23,428 bases of DNA from JBJXFK01 sp046155505 (GCA_046155505.1 JBJXFK010000363.1:1-23428); one strand, 5' to 3'. Positions 16,101-22,453 are shown, numbered from the stretch's first letter. The notes: a model not told the origin generated them from the letters alone. Made by a program: numbers and translations.

Positions 16101-17743
16101 TCGCATGACGCCAGCGCCGTTCGCCAACCGTTCACCTCGGCTTCGAGCTGATCGATCTGCGCCCGCAGCTTCGCCGGCTTTTCGCCGAGCAGCGCCGCCG
16201 GCAGCTCGCCAAGCTTCGCAATCTCATCGAGCGCGACACGCGACGCCGCAAAATCGAGGCCACGCGCCGCCGTGATCGCCCGCTCCAGCGCTGCCTTCGC
16301 CGTCGTCGACTTTTTCTCGAGCTCGTCGACCGACTTCAGCCGCGCCCGGGCCGACTCGCGCATCACCGCATCGCAGTCCGGCTCGGCGATCAGGCCGCGC
16401 AGCACCTGACGCGCCCCGTCAAAGTCGCACTCTTCGATCAGCTTGTTGGCCGATTCGAAATAGCCCGAGTGAATCTGCTTGTCCTGCTCGGCGATCGCGC
16501 GGCGCTGCTGCTGCGCGCGAACCACCAGTGCCGACAAGCGATCCAGCAGACTCGCCTCGTCGGGGTACTTCTTGCGCAGCGCTTCGGCTTCAACAATCGT
16601 CGCATCGATCGCCGGCCCCGAATATTCGTCGCCGATCGTGCGCGTCGCATGCGACAGCCAGCGCTCCGCGTCCGACAACCGCGCTCGCGGTTCGATGCGC
16701 TTTGCCGCCTGCTCGATGTGCGATTTCCAGATCGCCGGCAACTGCTGCGCGCCCGCCGCCGATTTGAGCGCGTCGAGCGCCGCCTTGGCATCATCGACGC
16801 TGCTCGCCGCCGCTTTCGCGATCAGCGCCAACGCATCGACCCACGACGCCGGCCGATGCTTCTCTGCCGCCGCCGCGAAATCCGCCGCGCCCGCGGTGCG
16901 CTCCTTCGTCCCCGCCGCGAGCAGCCCGTTCTCAAGATGATTGACCCAGTCGACCAGCGGTACGTCGGCCGACGCCACGGCACCCTTGGCCGCCGCCGCC
17001 AGCCGCTCCTTCCAATCGCCCCGCGCCGAATCGCAGCGAAGCGGCTTGGCCACGATCGGGAACGCCGTCTGCGGCTCTTCAAAAACCTGCCGATGCGGTC
17101 CGTCGCTCGTGCTCGTGCTCAGCACATACAGCAGCACGCCTGCGGCGAAATCGTCCGATTGCAGCGACAGCGCCCCGCCGTCATAGAGCTCACGCGAAAA
17201 ATAGGGCGAAATCCAGCCCGGCACCGACGGCTCATCGCTCGGCACACGCCACCGCGCCGAAACACCGCCGCCCGGCGAAACCTCGCACAGCAGATTCTCC
17301 GGCGGCCCCTCGCGCAGTCCGTTTTCGACCGCCACCGCAATGCCGAAGTCGGTGACCTTCAGCATGCCGAATTCGTCAATCAACACCGCGCCGAGCTGAA
17401 GTCCGCCGTGTACGAGCTTTTGCTTTTCGGCTTCCATCATCGCCCGCGCGACGGTCCAGCCGAACCACCAAAGCTCGCCGATGTCCGCTTTGCGCCCGCT
17501 GCCCAGAACCGCCGTCGGGTCGAGGCTCGCCGCGGGATCGTGCTCGATGATCGCAACGTCGCCTTCGACGCGAAAATTGCGCAACCGCAGCACGGCGGCG
17601 CACACATCAGCAAGTTTGTTCTGTCGCTCGACGGCCGCCGCAAGCAAATCGGTCAGCCGTTTGCGCGCGTCCGCCTTCAGGGTCGCGGGGATGATCACCT
17701 CGCGCCGCGTCGAAAACTCGGCATGAAACAAATTCTTCGCCAA
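13124..17743 (-). CDS. Giant pseudokinase fused to an FGE/SUMF1-like domain
   Basis: 1539 residues. A TGA lies directly before the TTG at 17741-17743, so this is the earliest possible start; the TTG at codon 5 and GTG at codon 16 are alternatives, and no strong ribosome site settles it. Residues about 45-270 resemble a protein kinase fold but have lost catalytic residues: the usual Lys strand reads VAIIEHD, and HRDLKPxN is replaced by HGGLQLGAV (112-120), while DFG (132-134) and the helix-F Asp (DDFAAGVLLY) remain. About 290-1050 is an Ala/Lys/Glu-rich helical, coiled-coil-like region. A membrane helix follows (about 1058-1080), then an Asn-rich linker (about 1081-1200) containing 11-residue repeats NANENRxVAAx. 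The C-terminus has FGE/SUMF1 features: LPTRAEWF (about 1443-1450), GGCWLHEKN and the final GARLVWRP. Enzyme activity of either end is doubtful. Confidence 0.88.
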   Translation of the reverse strand: MAKNLFHAEFSTRREVIIPATLKADARKRLTDLLAAAVERQNKLADVCAAVLRLRNFRVEGDVAIIEHDPAASLDPTAVLGSGRKADIGELWWFGWTVARAMMEAEKQKLVHGGLQLGAVLIDEFGMLKVTDFGIAVAVENGLREGPPENLLCEVSPGGGVSARWRVPSDEPSVPGWISPYFSRELYDGGALSLQSDDFAAGVLLYVLSTSTSDGPHRQVFEEPQTAFPIVAKPLRCDSARGDWKERLAAAAKGAVASADVPLVDWVNHLENGLLAAGTKERTAGAADFAAAAEKHRPASWVDALALIAKAAASSVDDAKAALDALKSAAGAQQLPAIWKSHIEQAAKRIEPRARLSDAERWLSHATRTIGDEYSGPAIDATIVEAEALRKKYPDEASLLDRLSALVVRAQQQRRAIAEQDKQIHSGYFESANKLIEECDFDGARQVLRGLIAEPDCDAVMRESARARLKSVDELEKKSTTAKAALERAITAARGLDFAASRVALDEIAKLGELPAALLGEKPAKLRAQIDQLEAEVNGWRTALASCDEALDAGEIAAAEKALAGLGKTPPSEEFSARRDHRQKVIAELRAWLARYEAAAKLAQSGKKREARTALGDLVADAKIPDALRERAVTLRERLDQEAESEERELRATAAKRFAEVEAHWQRGDEAAYLAAAAKLDAGVTDYLDANSLKTIEQRRKQITELQAGLKEAETEAGIELFDAAIRRLTKLLEGELPDAIKLRLSGKLDDWRTSKAKHGEKLILAFLQKLELAASHLDAFQAAAAAAILDALQPPESASDGDRKSLAELRTRTKRLSTVERELIALEALGKPNAKYDAKEFAAARDAAAKLLRESSIPEPGKQRMAAAERAIADRQKREAERRAEELAKFLQQSEVAIEKQDLDAARRSLAEAETYVGELPASRPRIDALRKSLTVLEKFKPRVEKARQSIVSGEWDAAIAETDQGLNSADLPSSFRDALQAIRRDAGSKLAAAKKVLAEEVAALDAEFKAKGAKTPDLAKRCATITASKLISDEQRRTIDAILAQYRATRGKGAMKIVGIAAGVVTVVGGGIGVMSMAGGPKGGGGNTNTNSGVVVANENANAGGGAAAINANENRGVVAANANENRGVAAANANENRESVAANVNENKSVATRNENADGPPVVTANANENRSVAAENRNSEVPIAQANANTNTNAEVVKPDPPKTDPCADAFAAARPVIKSSLSIMNVVPAEHPLHGKLTLIANGVQPGIKSAAMKPGEWGAAADGVARVSGLFALPAGGSVVVIGESKCDGTKWSEPTWVLADGGADALAAWLSDEAAKFVSTAVTREKLPLVIELVHLFSIERSDIPPPWSAVKMDVVQAGTKLDATGYPETVTIERSEYRLVIAVPDAPPQPIASERGLIASADKWAVYYIQTSESTEPIESIDAAANYAGQGLVALPTRAEWFIAAMTLATAQPPLRMFGDAAETNRYEWCRDADGKAWVMGGCWLHEKNATLKANTTESEYREWLLSPLVMQERAAGQGLIGARLVWRPGR
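14292..14423 (-). repeat. In-frame 33-bp minisatellite in the Asn-rich linker
   Basis: Four units of 33 bp start at 14292, 14325, 14358 and 14391, each encoding an 11-residue N-x-N-E-N-[RK] repeat. Units two to four begin with CGATTCTCGTT. Imperfect relatives extend left to about 14222. Unit number could vary between strains without breaking the frame. Confidence 0.85.
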
Positions 17744-17831
17744 TCACCAATCCCAGCAATCAACCGCGCCAATCAGTTCGACTTGAAGTCCTCGCTGCGT
17801 CGCCGAAAACGCCGCCGCATGAGCGACTCTC

Positions 17832-17859
17832 TGCATTCTTCATTCTGCATTCTTCATTC
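17832..17859. repeat. Tandem array of four 7-nt units overlapping the GNAT stop
   Basis: TGCATTC, TTCATTC, TGCATTC, TTCATTC on the plus strand; on the coding strand GAATGAA and GAATGCA alternate. The last three codons' end of the GNAT gene (GAA TGA) is part of the first unit, so the repeat supplies the stop codon. The remaining 110-bp gap to the pseudokinase has no other clear feature. Confidence 0.88.
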
Positions 17860-18339
17860 GCGTTTCTCGACTCCGCTCCAATCCTCTTCATACAAGTGGT
17901 AATGCGTCTTCACCATCCCCAACCGGCGATACACCTCTTGCGCATGCGTATTCTCATGATCGACATACAGCCGAATGCCGCGCACGTCGCCGCGTCGCAT
18001 CGCTTCTTCTCGCACATGCTCGTGCAGCATGCGATACACGCCCGCCCGCCGATGCGATTCGCGGACGAACACACTCTGAATCCACCAAAACCACCCGCTC
18101 CGCCAGTCGCTCCACTCCAGCGTCACGAGTAACTGCCCAACCACCTGGCCGCCGCTCTCGGCCAGAAAATAGACGCCACGCGTCGCATCCGCGAGCGCCG
18201 CCGTCACGCCGGCTCGAATCGTCACCGGATCCAGCCGCCGCGACTCGGTCTCCATCGCCATCAGTTCGTTGAACTGGGCCACGACCTCCGCATCGCCACG
18301 CGTCGCCTGCCGCACCTGTATCGCAACGGTCGTACTCAT
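17854..18339 (-). CDS. GNAT-family N-acetyltransferase
   Basis: 161 residues from the ATG at 18337-18339 (MSTTVAIQVRQATRGDAEVV), the typical GNAT N-terminus. A longer frame to 18402 would run into the octamer repeat and is rejected. The GNAT core is clear: VYFLAESGGQVVGQLLVTLE (strand 4), WIQSVFVRESHRRAGVYRML (motif A; the acetyl-CoA loop is R-R-A-G-V-Y-R), and LYVDHENTHAQEVYRRLGM (motif B) near the end. The substrate is unknown; small amines and protein N-termini are both possible. The gene lies between murG and the pseudokinase on the same strand, with tandem repeats on both sides. Its final codons are provided by a heptamer repeat. Confidence 0.92.
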   Translation of the reverse strand: MSTTVAIQVRQATRGDAEVVAQFNELMAMETESRRLDPVTIRAGVTAALADATRGVYFLAESGGQVVGQLLVTLEWSDWRSGWFWWIQSVFVRESHRRAGVYRMLHEHVREEAMRRGDVRGIRLYVDHENTHAQEVYRRLGMVKTHYHLYEEDWSGVEKRE

Positions 18340-18370
18340 AAGCCGCGTATCGTAGCCGACCCATGCGGGA

Positions 18371-18402
18371 GGGAACAAAGGAACAAGGTGGCAAGGGAAC
18401 AA
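18371..18402. repeat. Tandem array of four 8-nt units
   Basis: GGGAACAA, AGGAACAA, GGTGGCAA, GGGAACAA. These units closely match the array at 13012-13051, about 5.3 kb away. It runs directly, without a spacer, into the heptamer array at 18403 and lies 31 bp upstream of the GNAT start. Confidence 0.85.
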
Positions 18403-18447
18403 GGGGTCAGGGGTCAGGGTTCAGGGTTCAGGGTTCAGGGTTCGGGG
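18403..18447. repeat. Tandem array of 7-nt G-rich units (GGGKTCA)
   Basis: Two GGGGTCA units, three GGGTTCA units, then GGGTTC and GGGG. There are seven runs of three or four G on the plus strand, enough for a G-quadruplex. The transcript of murG and GNAT would carry the C-rich strand. Confidence 0.88.
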
Positions 18448-18473
18448 ACTGCAGTACGCCTGCTGGATTCGAC

Positions 18474-18515
18474 TGAACCCTGAACCCTAAGCACTGAACA
18501 CTGAGCACTGAGCAC
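18474..18515. repeat. Tandem array of six 7-nt units next to the murG stop
   Basis: TGAACCC twice, then TAAGCAC, TGAACAC, TGAGCAC, TGAGCAC. The array ends 6 nt from the murG stop codon. The two TGAACCC units are the exact reverse complement of GGGTTCAGGGTTCA at 18424-18437, so the two arrays can form a long hairpin. Confidence 0.88.
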
Positions 18516-18521
18516 TTTTCA

Positions 18522-19622
18522 CTAGGCACGACCAATCCAAGCCGCCACCTCATCCGCCGCATCCACCCGTCCGAGCGTCCGCGCCGCGCTCGCCATCAGC
18601 TCGCGCATCGTCCGATCCGCCATCCGCCGCAATGCCATCAGCACCGGCTCGGCATTTCGCGTCGCGTCCTTCGTATCGGCAATGAGTACCGCCGCACCCG
18701 CGTCGACCAACACCTGCGCATTCGCCGCCTGATGATTGTCGCGATGATACGGATACGGCAACAAAATCGACGGCTTGCCCAGCGCCGTCAGCTCCGCCAG
18801 CGTTGACGCGCCCGCTCGCGCGATTACCACGTCCGCCGCCGCCAGCGCCCACGCCATCTCGTGCGTAAACGCCAGCACCCGCGCCTCGACGCGCGTCTGC
18901 GCATAGGCCGCCTTGCACTCGGCCTCTTCGCCCGCGCCCGTCAAATGCAGCAACTGCCACTCGGGGTGGGCCGCGCTGAACAACGGCCACACAAGCTGCA
19001 TCGTTTGATTGATCGTCCGCGCCCCTTGCGACGCGCCGGTCACCAGCAGCAGCGGCCGCGACGGATCAACTCCGAACTTCTCGCACCCGACGCCGCGATG
19101 CACATCCTTGAACTCGGCCCGAATCGGACAGCCGACCACTTGGCAATTCGCACCGCTCGCGAAATGTCGCCGCGAAACCTCCCACTGCATCGCCACCAGC
19201 TCGACCCGCGGCGCGAGAAACCGATTCGCTCGCCCCGGGATCGCATCCGGATTCAGGATCGCACTGCGAATCCCCAGCTTCCGCGCCGCCGCCACCGGCG
19301 GACCCGCCGCGTATCCGCCGAGCCCCAGTACCGCGTGCGGCGGATTTCGTCGAAACAGCTCAACCGCCGCCGCCACGCTCTTTCGCCAAGCAAGATAAAA
19401 CCCCGGCCAACGCCACGGCTTCGTGCTGAACGGTCGCACTTCTTGCGCGTGCTGCGCGAACGCCGTCCGCGCGAGCAGTTCGCGATCGAGCGGCCGATTG
19501 GTCGTCATAAACATGACGTCGGCCAGCGGCTCCCGCGCCTGCACCGCCGCCGCCACCGCCAGCCCCGGATAGAGATGCCCGCCGGTCCCACCGCCGGCGA
19601 AGATGAATGTCCGTTTACCCAT
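18522..19622 (-). CDS. murG: MurG, lipid II-forming GlcNAc transferase
   Basis: 366 residues, the normal family length. It adds GlcNAc from UDP-GlcNAc to undecaprenyl-PP-MurNAc-pentapeptide on the inner face of the membrane. The N-terminal loop GGGTGGHLYPGLAVA (10-24) and the GLGGYAAGPPVAAA motif are canonical. So is the C-terminal donor site: GASQGARTIN, VVIARAGASTLAELTALGKP, ILLPYPYHRDNHQAANA. One departure is that the segment usually reading HEQN-x2-G is LNPDAIPGRANR, which changes the acceptor-side residues. The start ATG (19620-19622) opens the expected N-terminus but lacks a strong ribosome site. No other dcw-cluster gene is nearby. Its presence argues that this organism makes peptidoglycan. 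Confidence 0.93.
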   Translation of the reverse strand: MGKRTFIFAGGGTGGHLYPGLAVAAAVQAREPLADVMFMTTNRPLDRELLARTAFAQHAQEVRPFSTKPWRWPGFYLAWRKSVAAAVELFRRNPPHAVLGLGGYAAGPPVAAARKLGIRSAILNPDAIPGRANRFLAPRVELVAMQWEVSRRHFASGANCQVVGCPIRAEFKDVHRGVGCEKFGVDPSRPLLLVTGASQGARTINQTMQLVWPLFSAAHPEWQLLHLTGAGEEAECKAAYAQTRVEARVLAFTHEMAWALAAADVVIARAGASTLAELTALGKPSILLPYPYHRDNHQAANAQVLVDAGAAVLIADTKDATRNAEPVLMALRRMADRTMRELMASAARTLGRVDAADEVAAWIGRA

Positions 19623-19697
19623 CGTGGGCGAGATGATAGCTCACCGCCGCGGATCAGCGTCGAGCGGTGCAAGACGAATCACGGTGCCCAGTCGCCA

Positions 19698-19795
19698 AGG
19701 CCGAAGGCCTCGTAAGTCGTTAGCCGGGGTGTGGAGCGAAGCAACACCCCCGGTATGCGACGCCAAAAACGAGCATTTGCAGCCTGAAAGGCTGC
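19698..19795. repeat. REP-like element of three hairpins
   Basis: Hairpin 1: AGGCC-GAA-GGCCT (19698-19710). Hairpin 2: CCGGGGTGT (19724-19732) pairing imperfectly with ACACCCCCGG (19744-19753) around the loop GGAGCGAAGCA. Hairpin 3: GCAGCC-TGAAA-GGCTGC (19779-19795). Consecutive GC-rich hairpins of this kind resemble REP/BIME elements mobilised by RAYT transposases. No RAYT gene is in the window, so mobility is an inference. Confidence 0.6.
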
Positions 19796-19860
19796 GACGG
19801 GGTATCACGCGGAGGCAGACGGCTCGCAAGCACGAACGATGATCGCGGCCGGCGGCTTTA

Positions 19861-19907
19861 CCCCGCTCGCTCGCGCTCGGGGTTCGGATGCGCTCGCTCG
19901 CGCTCGG
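19861..19907. repeat. Two GCTCGCTCGCGCTCGG repeat copies
   Basis: CCCCGCTCGCTCGCGCTCGG at 19861-19880 and GCGCTCGCTCGCGCTCGG at 19890-19907. The first is identical to 8367-8386, about 11.5 kb away. They lie shortly upstream of the SPFH gene. Confidence 0.75.
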
Positions 19908-19963
19908 TCGTTTTGGCTACAATTTGAACAGCAAGTAGCCGCCGAACTGCGAGAGGAGCGCAC

Positions 19964-21055
19964 ATGGGCCTGTGGGACAAAATCAAGGGCGAATTGATCG
20001 ACATCGTCGAATGGCCCGAGCAATCGGCGTCGGCGCTGGTCTACAAATTCGAGCGATACAACAACGAGATCAAGTACGGGGCCAAGCTCGTCGTACGCGA
20101 GGGACAGGTGGCCGCGTTTGTGAATCAGGGCAAACTCGCCGACGTCTATCCGCCCGGCACGCACGGCCTCAGCACGAGCAACATGCCCATTCTCTCGACG
20201 CTCATGGGCTGGCCCTATGGCTTCGAGAGTCCGTTCAAGGCCGAGGTCTATTTCGTCAGCACGCGACAATTCACCGACATGAAATGGGGCACCAAAAACC
20301 CCATCATGTTGCGCGACGCCGAGTTCGGCCCACTGCGGCTGCGCGCGTTCGGCACGTATGCGGCGCGCGTCAGCGAGCCGGGCGTGTTTTTGAAGGAGCT
20401 GGTCGGTGCCAACCCCGATGTGACCACCGACGACGTGGCCAACACGCTGCGCAACATGATCGTGGCCCGATTCACCGACATCCTGGGCGAGAGCAAGATT
20501 CCCGCGCTCGATCTCGCGGCCAACTACGACGAACTGAGCAGTTTCGTCACCACCAAACTGCGGCCCGAGTTCGAAAAATTCGGCATGGCCCTGACGCAGT
20601 TTCTTGTCGAGAACACTTCGCTTCCGCCCGAGGTCGAGGCGATGCTCGACAAGCGGACGAGCATGGGCATCGTCGGCAACTTGCAGCAGTACACGCAATT
20701 TCAGGCCGCCAACGCGCTGGAACAAGCCGCGAAAAACCCCGGCGGAATGGCTGCCGGCGCGATGGGCATGGTGATGGGCGTCGGCATGGCCGGGACGATG
20801 GGTCAGGTCGTCGGGTCTGCCAGCAGCGCCCCGCCGCCGATTCCCGGCACCGTTGCGGTCGCGTTTTTCGTCGCGGTCGGCGGCCAGCAGACCGGGCCGT
20901 TCGATGTCGCCGCCCTGCAGCGCAGTATCGCGAGCGGGCAATTCTCGCGCGACTCGCTGGTCTGGCGACAGGGAATGGCGGCCTGGCAAAAGGCCGGGAC
21001 GGTGGCGGAGTTGGAGTCGCTCTTCGCGAACGTGCCGCCGCCGTTGCCGCAGTAG
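19964..21055 (+). CDS. SPFH-domain protein with C-terminal GYF_2-like domain
   Basis: 363 residues from the ATG at 19964, preceded by GAGAGGAG 5-6 nt upstream. Residues about 1-235 match the bacterial 'virion core protein'-type SPFH family: ELIDIVEWPEQSASALVYKF, LVVREGQVAAFVNQGKLADV, PPGTHGLSTSNMPILSTLMG, FVENTSLPPEV-like LVENTSLPPEVEAMLDKR. A Gly/Met/Ala-rich linker follows (AAGAMGMVMGVGMAGTMGQV). The last 65 residues form a GYF_2-type domain (FFVAVGGQQTGPFDVAALQR, then LVWRQGMAAWQKAG) that may bind proline-rich peptides. There is no N-terminal membrane helix, so any membrane association is peripheral. SPFH proteins form large oligomeric rings. The cellular role of this subgroup is unknown. 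Confidence 0.92.
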   Translation: MGLWDKIKGELIDIVEWPEQSASALVYKFERYNNEIKYGAKLVVREGQVAAFVNQGKLADVYPPGTHGLSTSNMPILSTLMGWPYGFESPFKAEVYFVSTRQFTDMKWGTKNPIMLRDAEFGPLRLRAFGTYAARVSEPGVFLKELVGANPDVTTDDVANTLRNMIVARFTDILGESKIPALDLAANYDELSSFVTTKLRPEFEKFGMALTQFLVENTSLPPEVEAMLDKRTSMGIVGNLQQYTQFQAANALEQAAKNPGGMAAGAMGMVMGVGMAGTMGQVVGSASSAPPPIPGTVAVAFFVAVGGQQTGPFDVAALQRSIASGQFSRDSLVWRQGMAAWQKAGTVAELESLFANVPPPLPQ

Positions 21056-21133
21056 CGCACTCCGGCGCACGCCGCGAAGAACGACTTGGCGATGTGTGAC
21101 CGACTGTGTAGACCCTTGAGCAGGGAGGACCAC

Positions 21134-21334
21134 ATGGCCACCAATCTCGCGCTGGACGACAAGCTCATTGAATCCGCTCGTCGCATTGGAAAGCACCGGA
21201 CAAAACGCGAAGCCGTCACGGCGGCCCTCCAGGAATACGTCCGCTATCGCAAGCAACTTCGCATCATCGACTTCTTCGGGACAATCGACTTCGATCCGAC
21301 GTACGACTACAAGAAGGATCGTGCGCGGCGATGA
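21134..21334 (+). CDS. VapB-like ribbon-helix-helix antitoxin
   Basis: 66 residues from the ATG at 21134, with GGGAGGA about 6 nt upstream. The N-terminus ATNLALDDKLIESARRIGK, followed by KREAVTAALQEYVRY, is the short ribbon-helix-helix DNA-binding part of the VapB (DUF2191-type) group. The acidic, aromatic C-terminus (IIDFFGTIDFDPTYDYKKDR) is the segment expected to wrap and inhibit the toxin. Its stop overlaps the toxin start as ATGA (21331-21334), the usual coupling. The operon is probably repressed by its own complex. It begins 78 bp after the SPFH stop, so it may be partly co-transcribed. Confidence 0.92.
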   Translation: MATNLALDDKLIESARRIGKHRTKREAVTAALQEYVRYRKQLRIIDFFGTIDFDPTYDYKKDRARR

Positions 21335-21747
21335 GCGTCATTGTCGATACGCCGGTTTGGTCGCTCGCGTTTCGACGGCGAGGCGTCGACCTGTCCGCAT
21401 TGGAGACGGCAACCGTTGCCGAGCTAGCGAAGCTCGTGCGCGAACGCCGGGCGGCGCTACTGGGCCCGATTCGACAAGAACTGCTGTCCGGTCTGCGCGA
21501 TGCTGCCGTGTTTGATCGACTGCGGCTGCTGCTTCGGCCGATCCCTGATGCACCGCTCGGCGTCGAGGATTTGGAGGAAGCTGCGCGATGCGCGAATCGG
21601 TGCCGGGCGTCGGGCGTCGCAGGTTCGCCGGTGGATTTCCTGATTTGCGGCTGTGCGCTGCGTATTTCCGCGGCGATTTTCACACTTGATCGCGATTTTT
21701 CCCGATACGCACGTGTTCTCGATCTGCGACTTCACACTGCCGGGTGA
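21331..21747 (+). CDS. VapC-like PIN-domain RNase toxin
   Basis: 138 residues. PIN-domain acidic residues are all present: D6 in VIVDTPVWS, E50 in IRQELLSG, D102 in SPVDFLIC and D120 in IFTLDRDFSRYA. The pattern is that of type II toxins that cut tRNA or rRNA with Mg or Mn. It is translated by coupling from the antitoxin gene (ATGA overlap). The gene looks intact, so the pair is probably functional. The family symbol is used only by analogy; the RNA target is unknown. The 185 bp to the next gene have no clear feature. Confidence 0.92.
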   Translation: MSVIVDTPVWSLAFRRRGVDLSALETATVAELAKLVRERRAALLGPIRQELLSGLRDAAVFDRLRLLLRPIPDAPLGVEDLEEAARCANRCRASGVAGSPVDFLICGCALRISAAIFTLDRDFSRYARVLDLRLHTAG

Positions 21748-21932
21748 GCGCGTCCGTACGAGCACGATGCCATGCCCGCCCCGCTCAACGTCTAAAACTC
21801 CCCCGCTCTCATCTTGCTCTCATCTCCACACGCTAGCATAAACCCCATCGGCGGATCGCATTGACTCCGCTGTCCGTTCGCCATCCGCCGCGCATGGCGA
21901 CGTTGCGACTTCGCGCGGCGTGGGAGCATTCC

Positions 21933-22448
21933 ATGCGAATGTACAAACTGACGGGAGCGGCCGTTGGCGTAGCGGTGGTCACGATCTTCGGCGCGATCGC
22001 CCTCGCCCAGCAGGCAAAGCCCGACGACACCGAACGTGTGATCAAGGAAGCCGAAGTGCCCGCCGCCGCGCTCGCCGCGCTCAAGAAGCTCGCCGGTGGC
22101 AACGCGATCTCGGAATTCAGCGAAGAGACCGAGCACGGCATGAAGGTTTACGAGGCTTCATGGAAAAACGGCGACGTGGAAATGGAGGCCGAAGCCACTG
22201 AAGCCGGCGAGATTCTGGAAATCGAGGAATCGGTCGCCGCCGACCGCGTGCCCGCCGCCGTTCGAACCGCGGCCGAAAAGGAGGCCGGCGCGGGCGTCAA
22301 GATCAGCTATGAACGCACGACGATCTATGTCTACGAGATCAACTACCGCAAGGACAACAAGGGCCACGAGGCCACCATCACGCCGGACGGACGCGTCTCG
22401 CACGAACAGGATGACAACGCCGACGGCGACGACGACAAAAAGAAGTAG
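21933..22448 (+). CDS. Exported PepSY-like domain protein
   Basis: 171 residues from the ATG at 21933, with GGGAG about 9 nt upstream; an earlier in-frame ATG at 21861 would add a non-signal leader. Residues 1-25 form a Sec signal (MRMYKLTGAAVGVAVVTIFG, cleavage after ALA before QQ). The mature part has two related alpha/beta units: VPAAALAALKKLAGGNAISE with YEASWKNGDVEMEAEATEAG, then VPAAVRTAAEKEAGAGVKIS with YVYEINYRKDNKGHEATITP, ending in DGRVSHEQDD. This fits the PepSY-like periplasmic family, thought to be inhibitors or binding modules. The tail is Asp/Lys-rich. A strong double hairpin follows the stop. Confidence 0.85.
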   Translation: MRMYKLTGAAVGVAVVTIFGAIALAQQAKPDDTERVIKEAEVPAAALAALKKLAGGNAISEFSEETEHGMKVYEASWKNGDVEMEAEATEAGEILEIEESVAADRVPAAVRTAAEKEAGAGVKISYERTTIYVYEINYRKDNKGHEATITPDGRVSHEQDDNADGDDDKKK

Positions 22449-22453
22449 CTGAT

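Larger units (their letters stand above)
19623..19963. other. 341-bp divergent gap between murG and the SPFH gene
   Basis: It contains the promoters of both genes, a REP-like block of three hairpins (19698-19795) and a pair of GCTCGCTCGCG repeats (19861-19907). TACAAT at 19918-19923 is a possible -10 box for the SPFH gene, without a good -35. No gene is seen. Confidence 0.55.

Noticed and set aside
13012..18515. Possible CRISPR arrays
   Set aside because: The units are 7-8 nt, directly abutting and without spacers. No cas gene is present.
19805..21256. 483-codon minus-strand open frame opposite the SPFH gene
   Set aside because: The SPFH and GYF_2 motifs on the plus strand are unambiguous. 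The antisense product has biased composition only.
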